Positions 27,289 through 35,784 of a stretch of 64,000 nucleotides of DNA are shown here, piece by piece. The stretch's first letter is position 1. Each line of letters begins with the position of its first letter. A program made the position numbers and the translations under genes. The notes under the pieces were generated by a model, which was given only the letters and a program-made list of their open reading frames with translations, did no database searches and was not told the origin of the DNA. The stretch is from positions 434,001-498,000 of the forward strand of contig NZ_JACSQM010000001.1 in the NCBI RefSeq assembly GCF_014836645.1. The letters run 5' to 3'. Source of the stretch: Fictibacillus norfolkensis. GTDB taxonomy: Bacteria > Bacillota > Bacilli > Bacillales > Fictibacillaceae.

Positions 27289-28521
27289 TTAGTGTTTATG
27301 TTTCTTTTCTTGCTTCTCATCATGCTTATTCTTGGAATGTCTTTGATCATCTTTATGATGTCTTTCACTATTCCATTGGTGTCTCTGATTATCTTGCTTA
27401 CGATCGTATTCGTTCTTTTCTCTGTTGTGATTCTGACCTTGCATTTTGTTTTCTTTTTTGTGTTCTTTTGGCTGGTTAGACTTCCTATCCTTTTTTTGAG
27501 ACCTGACAGGTTCCTTCATCGTCTTAGGTTCTACCCTTTGTTCTTTTTGATGCTTATGTTCTTTTTTGTTAATAACCTTATTTCTTTTTTCTCGCTCTTC
27601 ATTATTATGTTTTTCATTCAAATGCTTCTTAGGCTTCTCAACGTTTTCCTGGGGTGGATTAACCGTGCTGCGGTTATCTGATTTTTTCCCGTGATTATTT
27701 ACAGGCTTAGCCTTGACCTCATGTGGTGCAGCCTTTATTTTACGAGGATGCGGAACGGATTTAATATCCTTAGAAGAAGTCGCATTCACTTGGAGTTCTT
27801 GAAATTTCACTTCTTTAATTTTTTCTTCTTTAAGGTGTCTATCGTTCTTCGTTGCTTCTTGGAAGGCTGTATATTTACCTGAAGATACGCCTAATTGTTT
27901 CGCTTTATCGCGAACTTCTTCGTTCGTTTCTGAAACAGTAATCGCTACAGGGTATTGAACGACAGCTTTTTTTACAATTGAATCCACTGCATGATCCAAT
28001 TCCTGCTTTGTTTTCTTATCACTCGTTTTATCAGTAACAGTAGTGATCAGCATGGATTGATTCTCTTCCATATATCCTTCTGTCTGATATGCTTTGATCA
28101 GTTGATCTGCAAATACTTCAAACGGCATACGATCGTTTGTAGAAAAATTGTATTTCTTAATGATCTGTCTTGCTTCTTCATTAAAAGCATCCATTTCAAC
28201 GACTCGCATATCATCATCTACGCCAACCTCAAGGCTTGGATTGATATCGAAGCTAACATAAGCAGCCGCGGCAGAATGGCTGCTGTTGGGTAAAAGACCT
28301 GAAATAAAAAGAAAAGCAATTAACGCTGCCACTGAAAAAGAAATAGATGGCAGCACAAAAAGACTTCTTTTTTTGTGTGAAAAATAAGAAGTCTGATACT
28401 CATTTCCTACAAGAGGTCTTTTTCCTGCTGGTACTCTTACTGTGATAAAGGTTCCGTCCTTCATAAGAAGAGTTGCTTTTTTATCCTGAACTTCAATAAC
28501 GATGCCGCTGCCGTTCTTCAA
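27289..28521 (-). CDS. rsgI: Anti-sigma-I factor RsgI
   Basis: 410 residues. Residues 1-50 form the cytosolic anti-sigma domain (GIVIEVQDKKATLLMKDGTFITVRVP), followed by one membrane helix (LFVLPSISFSVAALIAFLFISGLL). The outer domain AAAAYVSFDINPSLEVGVDDDMRVVEMDAFNEEARQII is the conserved RsgI periplasmic-type region. The last 150 residues are very rich in K, H, E, N and Q and are disordered. RsgI holds SigI inactive. It lies 3' of sigI with a 215-base gap, unusually wide for this pair. The sigI-rsgI pair is inserted between yusD and yusE compared with B. subtilis. Confidence 0.9.
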   Translation of the reverse strand: MKNGSGIVIEVQDKKATLLMKDGTFITVRVPAGKRPLVGNEYQTSYFSHKKRSLFVLPSISFSVAALIAFLFISGLLPNSSHSAAAAYVSFDINPSLEVGVDDDMRVVEMDAFNEEARQIIKKYNFSTNDRMPFEVFADQLIKAYQTEGYMEENQSMLITTVTDKTSDKKTKQELDHAVDSIVKKAVVQYPVAITVSETNEEVRDKAKQLGVSSGKYTAFQEATKNDRHLKEEKIKEVKFQELQVNATSSKDIKSVPHPRKIKAAPHEVKAKPVNNHGKKSDNRSTVNPPQENVEKPKKHLNEKHNNEEREKRNKVINKKEHKHQKEQRVEPKTMKEPVRSQKKDRKSNQPKEHKKENKMQGQNHNREKNEYDRKQDNQRHQWNSERHHKDDQRHSKNKHDEKQEKKHKH

Positions 28522-28562
28522 TGGTATCCCTCCCGCATGTAGCAGGATCAGTATAAATTACA

Positions 28563-28589
28563 GGCAAGAGAACATAACATTCCCTTGCC
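28563..28589. other. Hairpin in the sigI-rsgI gap
   Basis: GGCAAGAGAA and TTCCCTTGCC are nearly complementary around CATAACA. No T-run follows. It may be a processing or attenuation site before rsgI. Confidence 0.4.
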
Positions 28590-28736
28590 AAGTAACCATA
28601 TTTACCTCACCTTATGGCTGAATGTATGATTTCAGCGCTTGAAAATCGCCTAAATATATAAGTGAAACTGCTATTATATACTTTCGATTTCTCTCTATGG
28701 TTTTACGACTACAGGATACCATATTTAATAAATCTT

Positions 28737-29381
28737 TTATTGGTAATTGCTTTTTTCTTTTAAAAACGCGGCAAGTTCTTCATTCTCAGCTAAAAGACGA
28801 GCAATCTCTTTTGCATTTTCACGTGCATCTACATGTTTTGGACAGTGCTTACTTAGAACTTTAAAGTTCAATCCAAAAGTCTTTAATAATTTTTGGTACT
28901 CTTCGATCTCATAAACACGATTCTCAACTTGAATCTGGTCTTCAAAATGATCCATTGCAGCTTTTTGCTCTGCATAACTTTCTTCTAAACGACCTTCTTC
29001 ATCTTCTTCATCTGGTTGTAGGAAGATCAGTCTATTCTGACGGACTTCTTTACGGATATAATCGATGACTCTGCGTCTAATAACCATATCAGCAAAAGAC
29101 AAGAAACGACTGCCTTGACCTTCTTGGTATTGATCAATCGCCTCGTTGAAAGCAAAAAGACCTACACTAAACTCGTCCATCGTACGATCTATATATTGAC
29201 TGCAAACTTTAGAAGTTACTTTTTTAATGAATGGTTGGTAATCACCAATAAGTTCATTTCTAAGTTTCTCATCGTCTCTTTCTTGGATCGTTAGAACTTT
29301 ATCTTCTATGCTTGTTAATTTATTGTTCGATAATTTATTTTTCGCAATCGGAAATACTGCATTTAAATTTAAAGATGCCAT
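28737..29381 (-). CDS. sigI: RNA polymerase sigma-I factor
   Basis: About 214 residues. Region 2-like sequence: LRNELIGDYQPFIKKVTSKVCSQYIDRTMDEFSVGLFAFNEAIDQYQEGQGSRFLSFADMVIRRRVIDYIRKEVRQ. The C-terminal part LLKTFGLNFKVLSKHCPKHVDARENAKEIARLLAENEE is the SigI-specific domain. It is shorter than the B. subtilis protein. The ATG at 29381 follows GAGGTGA at 9 bases. SigI in bacilli responds to heat or cell-envelope stress. Confidence 0.9.
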   Translation of the reverse strand: MASLNLNAVFPIAKNKLSNNKLTSIEDKVLTIQERDDEKLRNELIGDYQPFIKKVTSKVCSQYIDRTMDEFSVGLFAFNEAIDQYQEGQGSRFLSFADMVIRRRVIDYIRKEVRQNRLIFLQPDEEDEEGRLEESYAEQKAAMDHFEDQIQVENRVYEIEEYQKLLKTFGLNFKVLSKHCPKHVDARENAKEIARLLAENEELAAFLKEKSNYQ

Positions 29382-29691
29382 GATTATCAATCACCTCGGT
29401 TTAAAAATTGCTTTGATTTTGTTTCGTTTATTAGTGAATCGTATATTTTTATCTCAAAAATAAAATCATTCTTATTTACCACAATAAGCTAGGGAGCAAA
29501 CATGCAAACAAGCTCTCCTATTCATTTATACCATGACTTTTGACATTTGTAGGATACAGTTCTATAACAATATTACAACGCCCGTAACATTTGTGACGTT
29601 ATCGTTAAAGTACTGAATTGGCAAAACAAACTGATAATTCGTCTATACCCCTTAAAAACCCCTCTATCAAAGTCATCAGCGCTATTTTAAA

Positions 29692-29731
29692 ATAAAAAAA
29701 CACACCCTTAATTGTTACAAAAGGACGTGTC
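29692..29731 (-). terminator. Terminator upstream of sigI (leader attenuator or tandem yusE terminator)
   Basis: On the minus strand ACACGTCCTT pairs over 10 positions with AAGGGTGTGT (two G-U), followed by TTTTTTA. The gap 29382-29810 holds nothing else I can identify. Confidence 0.6.
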
Positions 29732-29810
29732 GGCGACATTAAATTCCCATATTTTTCTTAAGGTTTAACCCCCGAAAAACCTATTTTTTTGTAGAATTAG
29801 GCGATAAATT

Positions 29811-29839
29811 AAAAAATGTGGGCTGGATCCCACATTTTT
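29811..29839 (-). terminator. yusE terminator
   Basis: AAAAAATGTGGG pairs with CCCACATTTTTT directly after the yusE stop. Confidence 0.88.
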
Positions 29840-29840
29840 T

Positions 29841-30188
29841 TCACCCTTTATATTCCTTTTCCACTAGTTTTAACATGGATTTATAGATATTTCCCGCAGA
29901 TTGAAGCGCATAAATACGATCAATAGCAATTCCTCTTGAAAGAATGAGTAAACATGGAACGCTGGTTACCCCATATTTGGCAGCAAGCTCTGGCATCTCA
30001 TTAATATTGCTAACACCTACCGCTATATTTTCGTCTTTTTGAACGCGTATCGTTTCGACTGCAACCTCAAACATTTTCTTCCCCATCTTACAAGTTCCAC
30101 AAAGCGGAGTCTCAAGGAACAAAAAATATGGATTTTGCAGAGATTGTTCGATAACGGTTTCCCAATTTTTTCGAGTGATTTCTTTCAT
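29841..30188 (-). CDS. yusE: Thioredoxin-like protein YusE
   Basis: 115 residues with a thioredoxin fold: FLFLETPLCGTCKMGKKMFEVA carries the CGTC redox motif, and YGVTSVPCLLIL the cis-proline loop. Function is unproven; a disulfide reductase or sulfur-relay role is plausible. Position between yusD and yusF is as in B. subtilis, although sigI-rsgI and a sugar dehydrogenase now interrupt the series. Confidence 0.85.
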   Translation of the reverse strand: MKEITRKNWETVIEQSLQNPYFLFLETPLCGTCKMGKKMFEVAVETIRVQKDENIAVGVSNINEMPELAAKYGVTSVPCLLILSRGIAIDRIYALQSAGNIYKSMLKLVEKEYKG

Positions 30189-30192
30189 GGTA

Positions 30193-31245
30193 TTACTCCA
30201 TTACTTTTTCTAGTGATACATTTAGCAACACATCGTCTTCGGTTGATGGCTGCCCTCTTCCATCTTTGTTATTCGTCACAATATACATTTTGTTACCCAC
30301 AATAAGGATATCACGAATTCGCCCTTCATTGGAAACAATTGATGTTATCTTTTTTGAGGAAGTACTAACCTTCATCACTTTTTCTCCTCTAAGAGCTGCC
30401 ACATATAGATACCCGTTTTTATATTCGATGCCAGAGGGTGCCCACGTATCATTACCTGAGTGAATCCACGGTGATTCTAAGCCATCGCCTTTTTCATCTC
30501 CGCGAATGATCGGCCATCCATAATTTTTTCCCGGCTGAATTTTATTGAGCTCATCATAGTTTGATGACCCGTGCTCAGCAGCAAACATCGTGCCTTTTTC
30601 ATCCCATGTCATTCCTTGTGGATTACGATGACCGTATGTATAGATAGGAGAAGGGTAGAATGGATTATCTTCTGGAACAGAACCATCCTTATTGATTCTT
30701 AGAATTTTCCCAGCCAGGCTTTCTAAACTTTGAGAGAGATCCTCTTCTCCGCGATCTCCCGTTGTAATATAAAGCTTCTGATCTGGTCCCCACGCCATTC
30801 TTCCCCCATTGTGTGTGTATCCACCGGGAATATCGTCAATAAGTATTCTACTCTCTTGCCATTCTTCATTCTCAAAGCGCATTTCAACTACTCGATTTAT
30901 TAAACGATCTGATTTTTCATACGTATAATATCCATAAGCTTTTTTGTTGCTGTCGTAATTTTGATCTAAAAGAAAGCCAAGAAAACCTCCTTCCCCGCCA
31001 TCAGCCAATGCTTCTGAAAATTTTGGGGAATAAGAGGTCTTTTTTTGTTTTGGCCCTAATAAAACAAGCCCCCCAGTTCGTTCACTGATCCACATTTGTT
31101 TTGGGGTGCTGTTGATCTGCCAAGGAATATTTAACTTTGTGCTAACAACATCTTTGGAAAAAGTACTTACTTCATCTTTATTTAAAGGACTACAACCACT
31201 AATCAAGCAAAAGGCGGTTAAAAGACTGTACCAATTTTTTTTCAT
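30193..31245 (-). CDS. PQQ-dependent aldose sugar dehydrogenase-like lipoprotein
   Basis: 350 residues with a lipoprotein signal (LLTAFCLISGCSP). Beta-propeller blocks of the soluble glucose/sorbosone dehydrogenase family: NIPWQIN, GGEGGFLGFLLD, NGGRMAWGPDQKLYITTGDRGE, YTYGHRNPQGMTWDEKGTMFAAEHGSSNYDELNKIQPGKNYGWP and DTWAPSGIEYKNGYLYVAALRG. Catalytic-type residues of HNGGR and GHRN are kept. No PQQ synthesis genes are in the window. It sits with 3- and 4-base gaps between yusF and yusE, so it joins that operon. Confidence 0.85.
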   Translation of the reverse strand: MKKNWYSLLTAFCLISGCSPLNKDEVSTFSKDVVSTKLNIPWQINSTPKQMWISERTGGLVLLGPKQKKTSYSPKFSEALADGGEGGFLGFLLDQNYDSNKKAYGYYTYEKSDRLINRVVEMRFENEEWQESRILIDDIPGGYTHNGGRMAWGPDQKLYITTGDRGEEDLSQSLESLAGKILRINKDGSVPEDNPFYPSPIYTYGHRNPQGMTWDEKGTMFAAEHGSSNYDELNKIQPGKNYGWPIIRGDEKGDGLESPWIHSGNDTWAPSGIEYKNGYLYVAALRGEKVMKVSTSSKKITSIVSNEGRIRDILIVGNKMYIVTNNKDGRGQPSTEDDVLLNVSLEKVME

Positions 31246-31248
31246 GAC

Positions 31249-31596
31249 TTATCCTAAACAATTCTTCTGAATATTAAAGTGTGCACCTACCAATACCTTT
31301 GCGAGGTACATCAGAGGTGTTTTTGCAACTTCTCTGTACATCTTATTAATATATAAATGCTCCGCATTCGGTAATTCACGTTGCAGTTGTTTTCTTAGTT
31401 TATGACCAGCATCATCTGCATCAACCAGGATATAAACATCCCGATCTTCAATCGCTAATGCCAGCTCTTCTAATTTATCCAAACCTAAAGTTCCATTCGT
31501 ACAAATAATTTCAACCGGTTCATCCAGGATTGCAGCTAACTTATCCTTGTCTGATTTACCTTCGACAATGATTACTTTGTTTTTGATTTCATTCAT
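31249..31596 (-). CDS. yusF: Toprim-domain protein YusF
   Basis: 115 residues. The Toprim signature is complete: glutamate in KVIIVEGKSDKDKLAAIL and DxD in YILVDADDAGHKLRKQLQRELP. Similar stand-alone Toprim proteins include RnmV/M5 nucleases. Nucleic-acid target unknown. It heads the yusF-sugar dehydrogenase-yusE unit on the minus strand. Confidence 0.85.
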   Translation of the reverse strand: MNEIKNKVIIVEGKSDKDKLAAILDEPVEIICTNGTLGLDKLEELALAIEDRDVYILVDADDAGHKLRKQLQRELPNAEHLYINKMYREVAKTPLMYLAKVLVGAHFNIQKNCLG

Positions 31597-31772
31597 TACT
31601 CATCTCTCCTATACTTTGAAGACTATAAAATGAATGCATCGCTTAGATTATATATTTGCTTTATTTTATTAAAATCCTGCAAGAGATGTTCTTTATTACT
31701 ATACCCCTTTTTCCTATTTTCCTACCTATTTGTATTTGATGTATGCGTTTTGTACTAATTCTGTCCAATCGC

Positions 31773-31799
31773 GTTTGACATCCTGTTAATAAAGGGAAT
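31773..31799 (+). promoter_or_regulatory. SigB-type promoter of the KGG-repeat gene
   Basis: GTTTGA at 31773-31778 and GGGAAT at 31794-31799, 15 bases apart, fit the general-stress sigma-B consensus (GTTTAA, GGGWAW). Confidence 0.72.
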
Positions 31800-31836
31800 T
31801 CAGGAGACATAAAACGAATATTGGAGGAGTCATCAC

Positions 31837-32157
31837 ATGGCAAAAACAGAACAAAAAATGAGCCGAGCTGATGCAGGCAGATTAGGCGGAGAAAAAACAG
31901 CCAAATCACGCGGGAAAGAATTCTATCAACAGATTGGAAAAAAGGGCGGTACCTCCACATCAAAAAAACATAACACAACTTTCTTCCAAGAAATTGGTAG
32001 AAAAGGTGGCAGTTCGACCTCTAACACACACAATAAGACGTTTTATCAAGAAATCGGAAAAAAAGGCGGTACGGCTACTTCTCAAAATCAGGATAAAAGT
32101 TTCTATCAAAAGATCGGATCGAAAGGCGGCAGTGCTGAACGAAACAAACTAAATTAA
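31837..32157 (+). CDS. GsiB-like KGG-repeat general stress protein
   Basis: 106 residues made of about four repeats of roughly 20 residues (FYQQIGKKGGTSTSKKHN, FFQEIGRKGGSSTSNTHN, FYQEIGKKGGTATSQNQD, FYQKIGSKGGSAERN). These are KGG/con-10 repeats of GsiB-type hydrophilins linked to desiccation and general stress. GGAGGAG precedes the ATG, and a SigB-type promoter lies upstream. It interrupts the yus series on the opposite strand. Confidence 0.88.
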   Translation: MAKTEQKMSRADAGRLGGEKTAKSRGKEFYQQIGKKGGTSTSKKHNTTFFQEIGRKGGSSTSNTHNKTFYQEIGKKGGTATSQNQDKSFYQKIGSKGGSAERNKLN

Positions 32158-32166
32158 TATGAAAAA

Positions 32167-32204
32167 GAGGATGACTGCCAAGGTATCTCGTTGACATCAT
32201 CCTC
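32167..32204 (-). terminator. yusG terminator
   Basis: GAGGATGA pairs with TCATCCTC; TTTTTC follows on the minus strand only. It may weakly end the plus-strand stress gene too. Confidence 0.6.
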
Positions 32205-32215
32205 ATGTGCTGTAA

Positions 32216-32455
32216 TTAGCACCAACCTTTATCACATTCATCCACATACTTTGTAGGATTCGGTAATTCTACAGGCTTTTCACGTTTATAAATCTTGTCA
32301 GCATCAAATTCAAAACCCTCAGCCATCTCATACATGTTTCCTTGGTTTGTAAAGCGGATCTGACCAATTTCATCCTTGTCCAAATAAAGGGACATAGATC
32401 CGCCCTTCATTTTACCAAAAACCCTTGATGTAACATCTCGTCTATCTTGGTTCAT
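32216..32455 (-). CDS. yusG: YusG family protein (DUF2553)
   Basis: 79 residues: RVFGKMKGGSMSLYLDKDEIGQIRFTNQGNMYEMAEGFEFDADKIYK and a tail with two cysteines (YVDECDKGWC). Matches the short YusG family of bacilli. Function unknown. GGAGGG precedes the ATG; gcvH lies upstream on the same strand with a 60-base gap. Confidence 0.78.
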   Translation of the reverse strand: MNQDRRDVTSRVFGKMKGGSMSLYLDKDEIGQIRFTNQGNMYEMAEGFEFDADKIYKREKPVELPNPTKYVDECDKGWC

Positions 32456-32515
32456 AAAAATCCCTCCAAAAAAGAATAGCAGTATGTCTATTCTTTCCTG
32501 AAGGGATTGATTTCA

Positions 32516-32902
32516 TTAATCTTCTTTAATTAATTCTTCGTACTGTTCAGCAGTCATTAACTTTTCAACCTCAGATGCATCTGAAAGTTCTACAACAACC
32601 ATCCAAGCTTTTTCATATGGAGACTCGTTAACAAGTTCTGGGCTATCATCAAGGTCTGCATTTACTTCTACAACTTTTCCAGAAACAGGCGCATACAATT
32701 CAGATACAGTCTTAACCGATTCTACGCTTCCGAAAGGCTCGTCCGCAGTAAGTTCGTCTCCTACTTCAGGAAGTTCAACGAACACGATATCTCCTAGTTC
32801 GTCTTGAGCAAATGCTGTAATACCGATACGAACTTTATTGCCTTCTTCTGTTTTTGTCCACTCGTGCTCTTCTGAATAGCGTAATTCTTTTGGAAATTCC
32901 AT
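32516..32902 (-). CDS. gcvH: Glycine cleavage system H protein
   Basis: 128 residues. The lipoyl lysine is in [25 protein letters not shown]. GcvH shuttles the aminomethyl group in glycine cleavage and, in bacilli, is the first acceptor of octanoyl groups for lipoic acid relay. LipA at 5 kb would convert that octanoyl to lipoyl. gcvT/gcvP are not in the window. Confidence 0.96.
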   Translation of the reverse strand: MEFPKELRYSEEHEWTKTEEGNKVRIGITAFAQDELGDIVFVELPEVGDELTADEPFGSVESVKTVSELYAPVSGKVVEVNADLDDSPELVNESPYEKAWMVVVELSDASEVEKLMTAEQYEELIKED

Positions 32903-32973
32903 GTGTAATCCCTCCAGCTTTTCTTGGTTTTATAATAACTACAATAATTGATTTATTATAGTCAGTAACAATG

Positions 32974-33333
32974 TTATTTTTTCCACGTGTTTTCGTACTG
33001 CTCTTCTTTAAATCCTACTGTAACCTCTTTGCCGTTGGTCGCGATCGGCCTTTTGATCAGCATCCCATCACTGGCTAAGATTTCAAGCAGTTCTTCTTCT
33101 GTTGCTGTTTTCATCTTTTCTTTCATACCCAACTCACGATACTTCATTCCGCTGGTATTAAAGAACTTTTTTATCTCAAGACCACTAAGATCGATCAGTT
33201 TCTTTAGTTCATCAGCAGAAGGCGGGTTCTCCACAATATGTATAGGCTCAAAGGCTACATCGTTTTCTTTTAGCCATTTTTTTGCTTTTTGGCAAGTTGA
33301 GCATTTTGGATATTCATACACTTTCAGTAGCAT
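32974..33333 (-). CDS. yusI: ArsC/Spx-family protein YusI
   Basis: About 119 residues: MLLKVYEYPKCSTCQKAKKWLKENDVAFEPIHIVENPPS with a CSTC motif where Spx has CxxC, and FNTSGMKYRELGMKEKMKT plus LIKRPIATNGKEVTVGF. The family covers arsenate reductase-like and Spx-like proteins; the function of YusI is not known. The ATG at 33333 follows AAGGGGTG; upstream in-frame codons are not needed. Confidence 0.85.
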   Translation of the reverse strand: MLLKVYEYPKCSTCQKAKKWLKENDVAFEPIHIVENPPSADELKKLIDLSGLEIKKFFNTSGMKYRELGMKEKMKTATEEELLEILASDGMLIKRPIATNGKEVTVGFKEEQYENTWKK

Positions 33334-33537
33334 TATATCACCCCTTCTCATAGTACCACAAACTAGTGTTACCAATAAAACAAGAAATTCTACACGTTGT
33401 TAATTTGTTTGATCAGGATGTTGTCATGCGTTCAATGAAGTATATGAAAGCGAGATTTCCGTTTTTAGGATGCACGCTTTTTTTATGGGTGAGGGGGTAT
33501 AGTCAGGCGTGGCAATTGTCGAAAATTGTAGACTCGC

Positions 33538-33625
33538 GGATAAACAGCTAAAATTTCTGGATTGGGAGCTAAAATTCGTGGATAAACTGCCCAAATTTGT
33601 GGATTGAAGGCGTTTATTTGTGGAA
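33538..33625. repeat. 21-nt periodic array C (core GTGGAT)
   Basis: GGAT begins at 33538, 33559, 33580 and 33601 and GGAA at 33622, exactly 21 bases apart each time. The wider unit is AAATTYGTGGAT followed by AAAC or TGGG and a variable middle. It lies between yusI and the fad operon. Confidence 0.82.
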
Positions 33626-33672
33626 TCAAATGTTCAAACCTTGCTGCATACCCCATTAGGTATCATCTGAAA

Positions 33673-33693
33673 TCAGTTTCGGCACCCGAAACT
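33673..33693. other. Perfect 9-bp inverted repeat
   Basis: CAGTTTCGG and CCGAAACTG flank CAC. No T-run follows on either strand, so it is not a terminator; it could be an operator or RNA hairpin. Confidence 0.5.
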
Positions 33694-33741
33694 GCACTTA
33701 ATTTTGGAATTTTTGATGCCCTTTATTAAAACTTGCTTTAT

Positions 33742-33893
33742 CAGGCTACTTTCTTAAGGATTGTTGCTTCCAAACTCATTTTTATTATCTTCTGTAACAA
33801 TTGTATGGAGTGCAAGGCGCGAGACTGGCTCACCGCCTGCCCAGCGGAAAGCGTGCGCTTGGAACGGAAATCAACCGCTTCCTGCCACAACAT
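33742..33893. repeat. MITE-like interspersed repeat, copy 4 (internally deleted)
   Basis: Left end caggctactttcttaagg followed by attgttgcttccaaac, then tggagtgcaaggcgcgagac directly joined to tggctcaccgcctgccc, gcggaaagcg, aacggaaatcaacc and ccacaac. The middle found in copies 2 and 6 is missing. Confidence 0.78.
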
Positions 33894-33907
33894 AAGCCCA
33901 TATTAAC

Positions 33908-33939
33908 AAAAAAAGCCCCTCCTACAAAATGCAGGAGGG
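33908..33939 (-). terminator. fad operon terminator
   Basis: CCCTCCTgC pairs with GTAGGAGGG around ATTTT on the minus strand, followed by GCTTTTTTTG. Confidence 0.82.
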
Positions 33940-33984
33940 AAAGATAAGATATTTTGAAGGTTAGCGTAAATAAATACAGATCAA

Positions 33985-35769
33985 TTAAACGATATAGCGT
34001 TCTTCTTCAAGAAGCTGAACCGCTAGTTCGCGCTTCTTCTTAATCACATTAATAGGTGTGTGACGCGTCAGTTTCTTTAACGCGGACAGCATCATACGAA
34101 GCATGTCGCCCTCTTCAACAGCAATGATAGATTCTTTTGCGTGAGCTTCAATGCGGTTGAACGCTTCTTGACAATACACTTCTGTGTAAAGAAGTTTTTG
34201 TTTTGTCTTTTCAGCTCCAGATCTTTCGATAGCTTTTTCTGTACGTAAGAGAACAGATTCCATGTTGTACACTTCACTAATGATATCTGCTAAGTTTGAT
34301 AATACTTCTTGCTCTTGCTCTAACTTTGGCCCAAACTTTTGAACCGTTAATCCTGCTGTCATCAAGAAAATCTTCTTAGCCATAGACACTAGATATTTTT
34401 CTTGATCCAAGCTTTCCGTACCTACTTCAACAGGCATTAACATCATAAGCTCTTGTTGAAGCTGAGTAGCTTTTTGAATAAGTGGCAGCTCGTTTTTCAT
34501 CGCTTTTTTCACAAGCGTGCCTGGAACTAATAAGCGGTTGATCTCGTTCGTTCCTTCAAAGATTCGGTTGATACGAGAATCGCGGTATGCACCCTCGATC
34601 TCATATTCAGACATAAAGCCATATCCACCATGGATTTGAACGCCTTCGTCTACTACATAGTCCAACACTTCTGAAGCTGATACTTTGTTCAGTGAACATT
34701 CAATTGCATACTCTGCGATCGCTTTTGCTAATTCACGGCCGTCTTTTTGTTTTTCTTCTGATAGAGCGCCTAAGCGGTTTTCAAAAAGACCTACTGTTCG
34801 GTAAACAGAACTTTCAGCTGCATACGTTTGAACAGCCATGTTTGCAAGCTTCTCTTGAATAAGGCTGAAAGAACTGATCTTACGCTTGAACTGTTGACGC
34901 TCGTTCGCGTATTTTACAGATACTTCAAATGCGCGTTTTGCCGCTCCTACACATCCTAATGCGAGCTTGTAACGGCCGATGTTCAGAATGTTAAAGGCGA
35001 TCAGATGCCCTTTCCCTGCTTCCCATAACAGGTTTTCTTTTGGTACTTCTACATCCTCTAGGATAAGAGTACGTGTGGAAGAACTCTTAATTCCCATCTT
35101 CTTCTCTTCTGGTCCTGTGGAAACGCCTTTATAATCTCTTTCAACGATGAATGCTGTGAACTGTTCACCATCGATCTTTGCATATACTACGAAAACGTCA
35201 GCGAATGCAGAGTTTGTGATCCATTGCTTCTCGCCGTTCAATACGTAATGAGTGCCTTCAGCATTCAGCTTTGCTGTCGTTCTTGCACCAAGAGCATCAG
35301 ATCCAGAACCCGGCTCAGTTAATGCGTAAGCTGCGATCTTTTCACCTGTTGCAAGTTCAGGTAAGTATTTTTTCTTTTGCTCTTCGTTACCAAAAAGAAC
35401 GATAGGAAGTGAGCCGATTCCTACATGCGCTCCGTAACTGATCGAGAAACCGCGTCCGCGAGCGAATTTTTCTGTGATGAGTGAAGAAGAAATCTTATCT
35501 AGCCCTAAGCCGCCATACTCTTCAGGTACATCTGCTCCTAGTAGACCTAGCTCTCCCGCTTTTGTTAATAACTTTCTGGAAACGGTAAAATCGTGATCTT
35601 CCATCTTTTCAAGTTGAGGTACAACTTCTTTCACAACGAAATCTTCCGTTGTTTTTGCGATCATCAAGTGTTCTTCTGAAAAATCCTCCGGTGTATAAAT
35701 ATCTGATGCGGAAATGTCTTCGATTAAAAAGCTTCCACCAATGATTTGTTTTTCTGCTGTATTCGACAT
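33985..35769 (-). CDS. fadE: Acyl-CoA dehydrogenase FadE
   Basis: 594 residues, with the acyl-CoA dehydrogenase core in the first 400 and a helical C-terminal extension. FAD/substrate blocks: [89 protein letters not shown]. It catalyses the first oxidation of beta-oxidation. Last gene of fadN-fadA-fadE. Confidence 0.94.
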   Translation of the reverse strand: MSNTAEKQIIGGSFLIEDISASDIYTPEDFSEEHLMIAKTTEDFVVKEVVPQLEKMEDHDFTVSRKLLTKAGELGLLGADVPEEYGGLGLDKISSSLITEKFARGRGFSISYGAHVGIGSLPIVLFGNEEQKKKYLPELATGEKIAAYALTEPGSGSDALGARTTAKLNAEGTHYVLNGEKQWITNSAFADVFVVYAKIDGEQFTAFIVERDYKGVSTGPEEKKMGIKSSSTRTLILEDVEVPKENLLWEAGKGHLIAFNILNIGRYKLALGCVGAAKRAFEVSVKYANERQQFKRKISSFSLIQEKLANMAVQTYAAESSVYRTVGLFENRLGALSEEKQKDGRELAKAIAEYAIECSLNKVSASEVLDYVVDEGVQIHGGYGFMSEYEIEGAYRDSRINRIFEGTNEINRLLVPGTLVKKAMKNELPLIQKATQLQQELMMLMPVEVGTESLDQEKYLVSMAKKIFLMTAGLTVQKFGPKLEQEQEVLSNLADIISEVYNMESVLLRTEKAIERSGAEKTKQKLLYTEVYCQEAFNRIEAHAKESIIAVEEGDMLRMMLSALKKLTRHTPINVIKKKRELAVQLLEEERYIV

Positions 35770-35784
35770 GTTTTCTCCTCCTCG

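Noticed and set aside
27292..27681. Hydrophobic 129-codon frame on the plus strand
   Set aside because: It is the antisense shadow of the K/H/E-rich tail of rsgI, which reads as F/L/M on the other strand.
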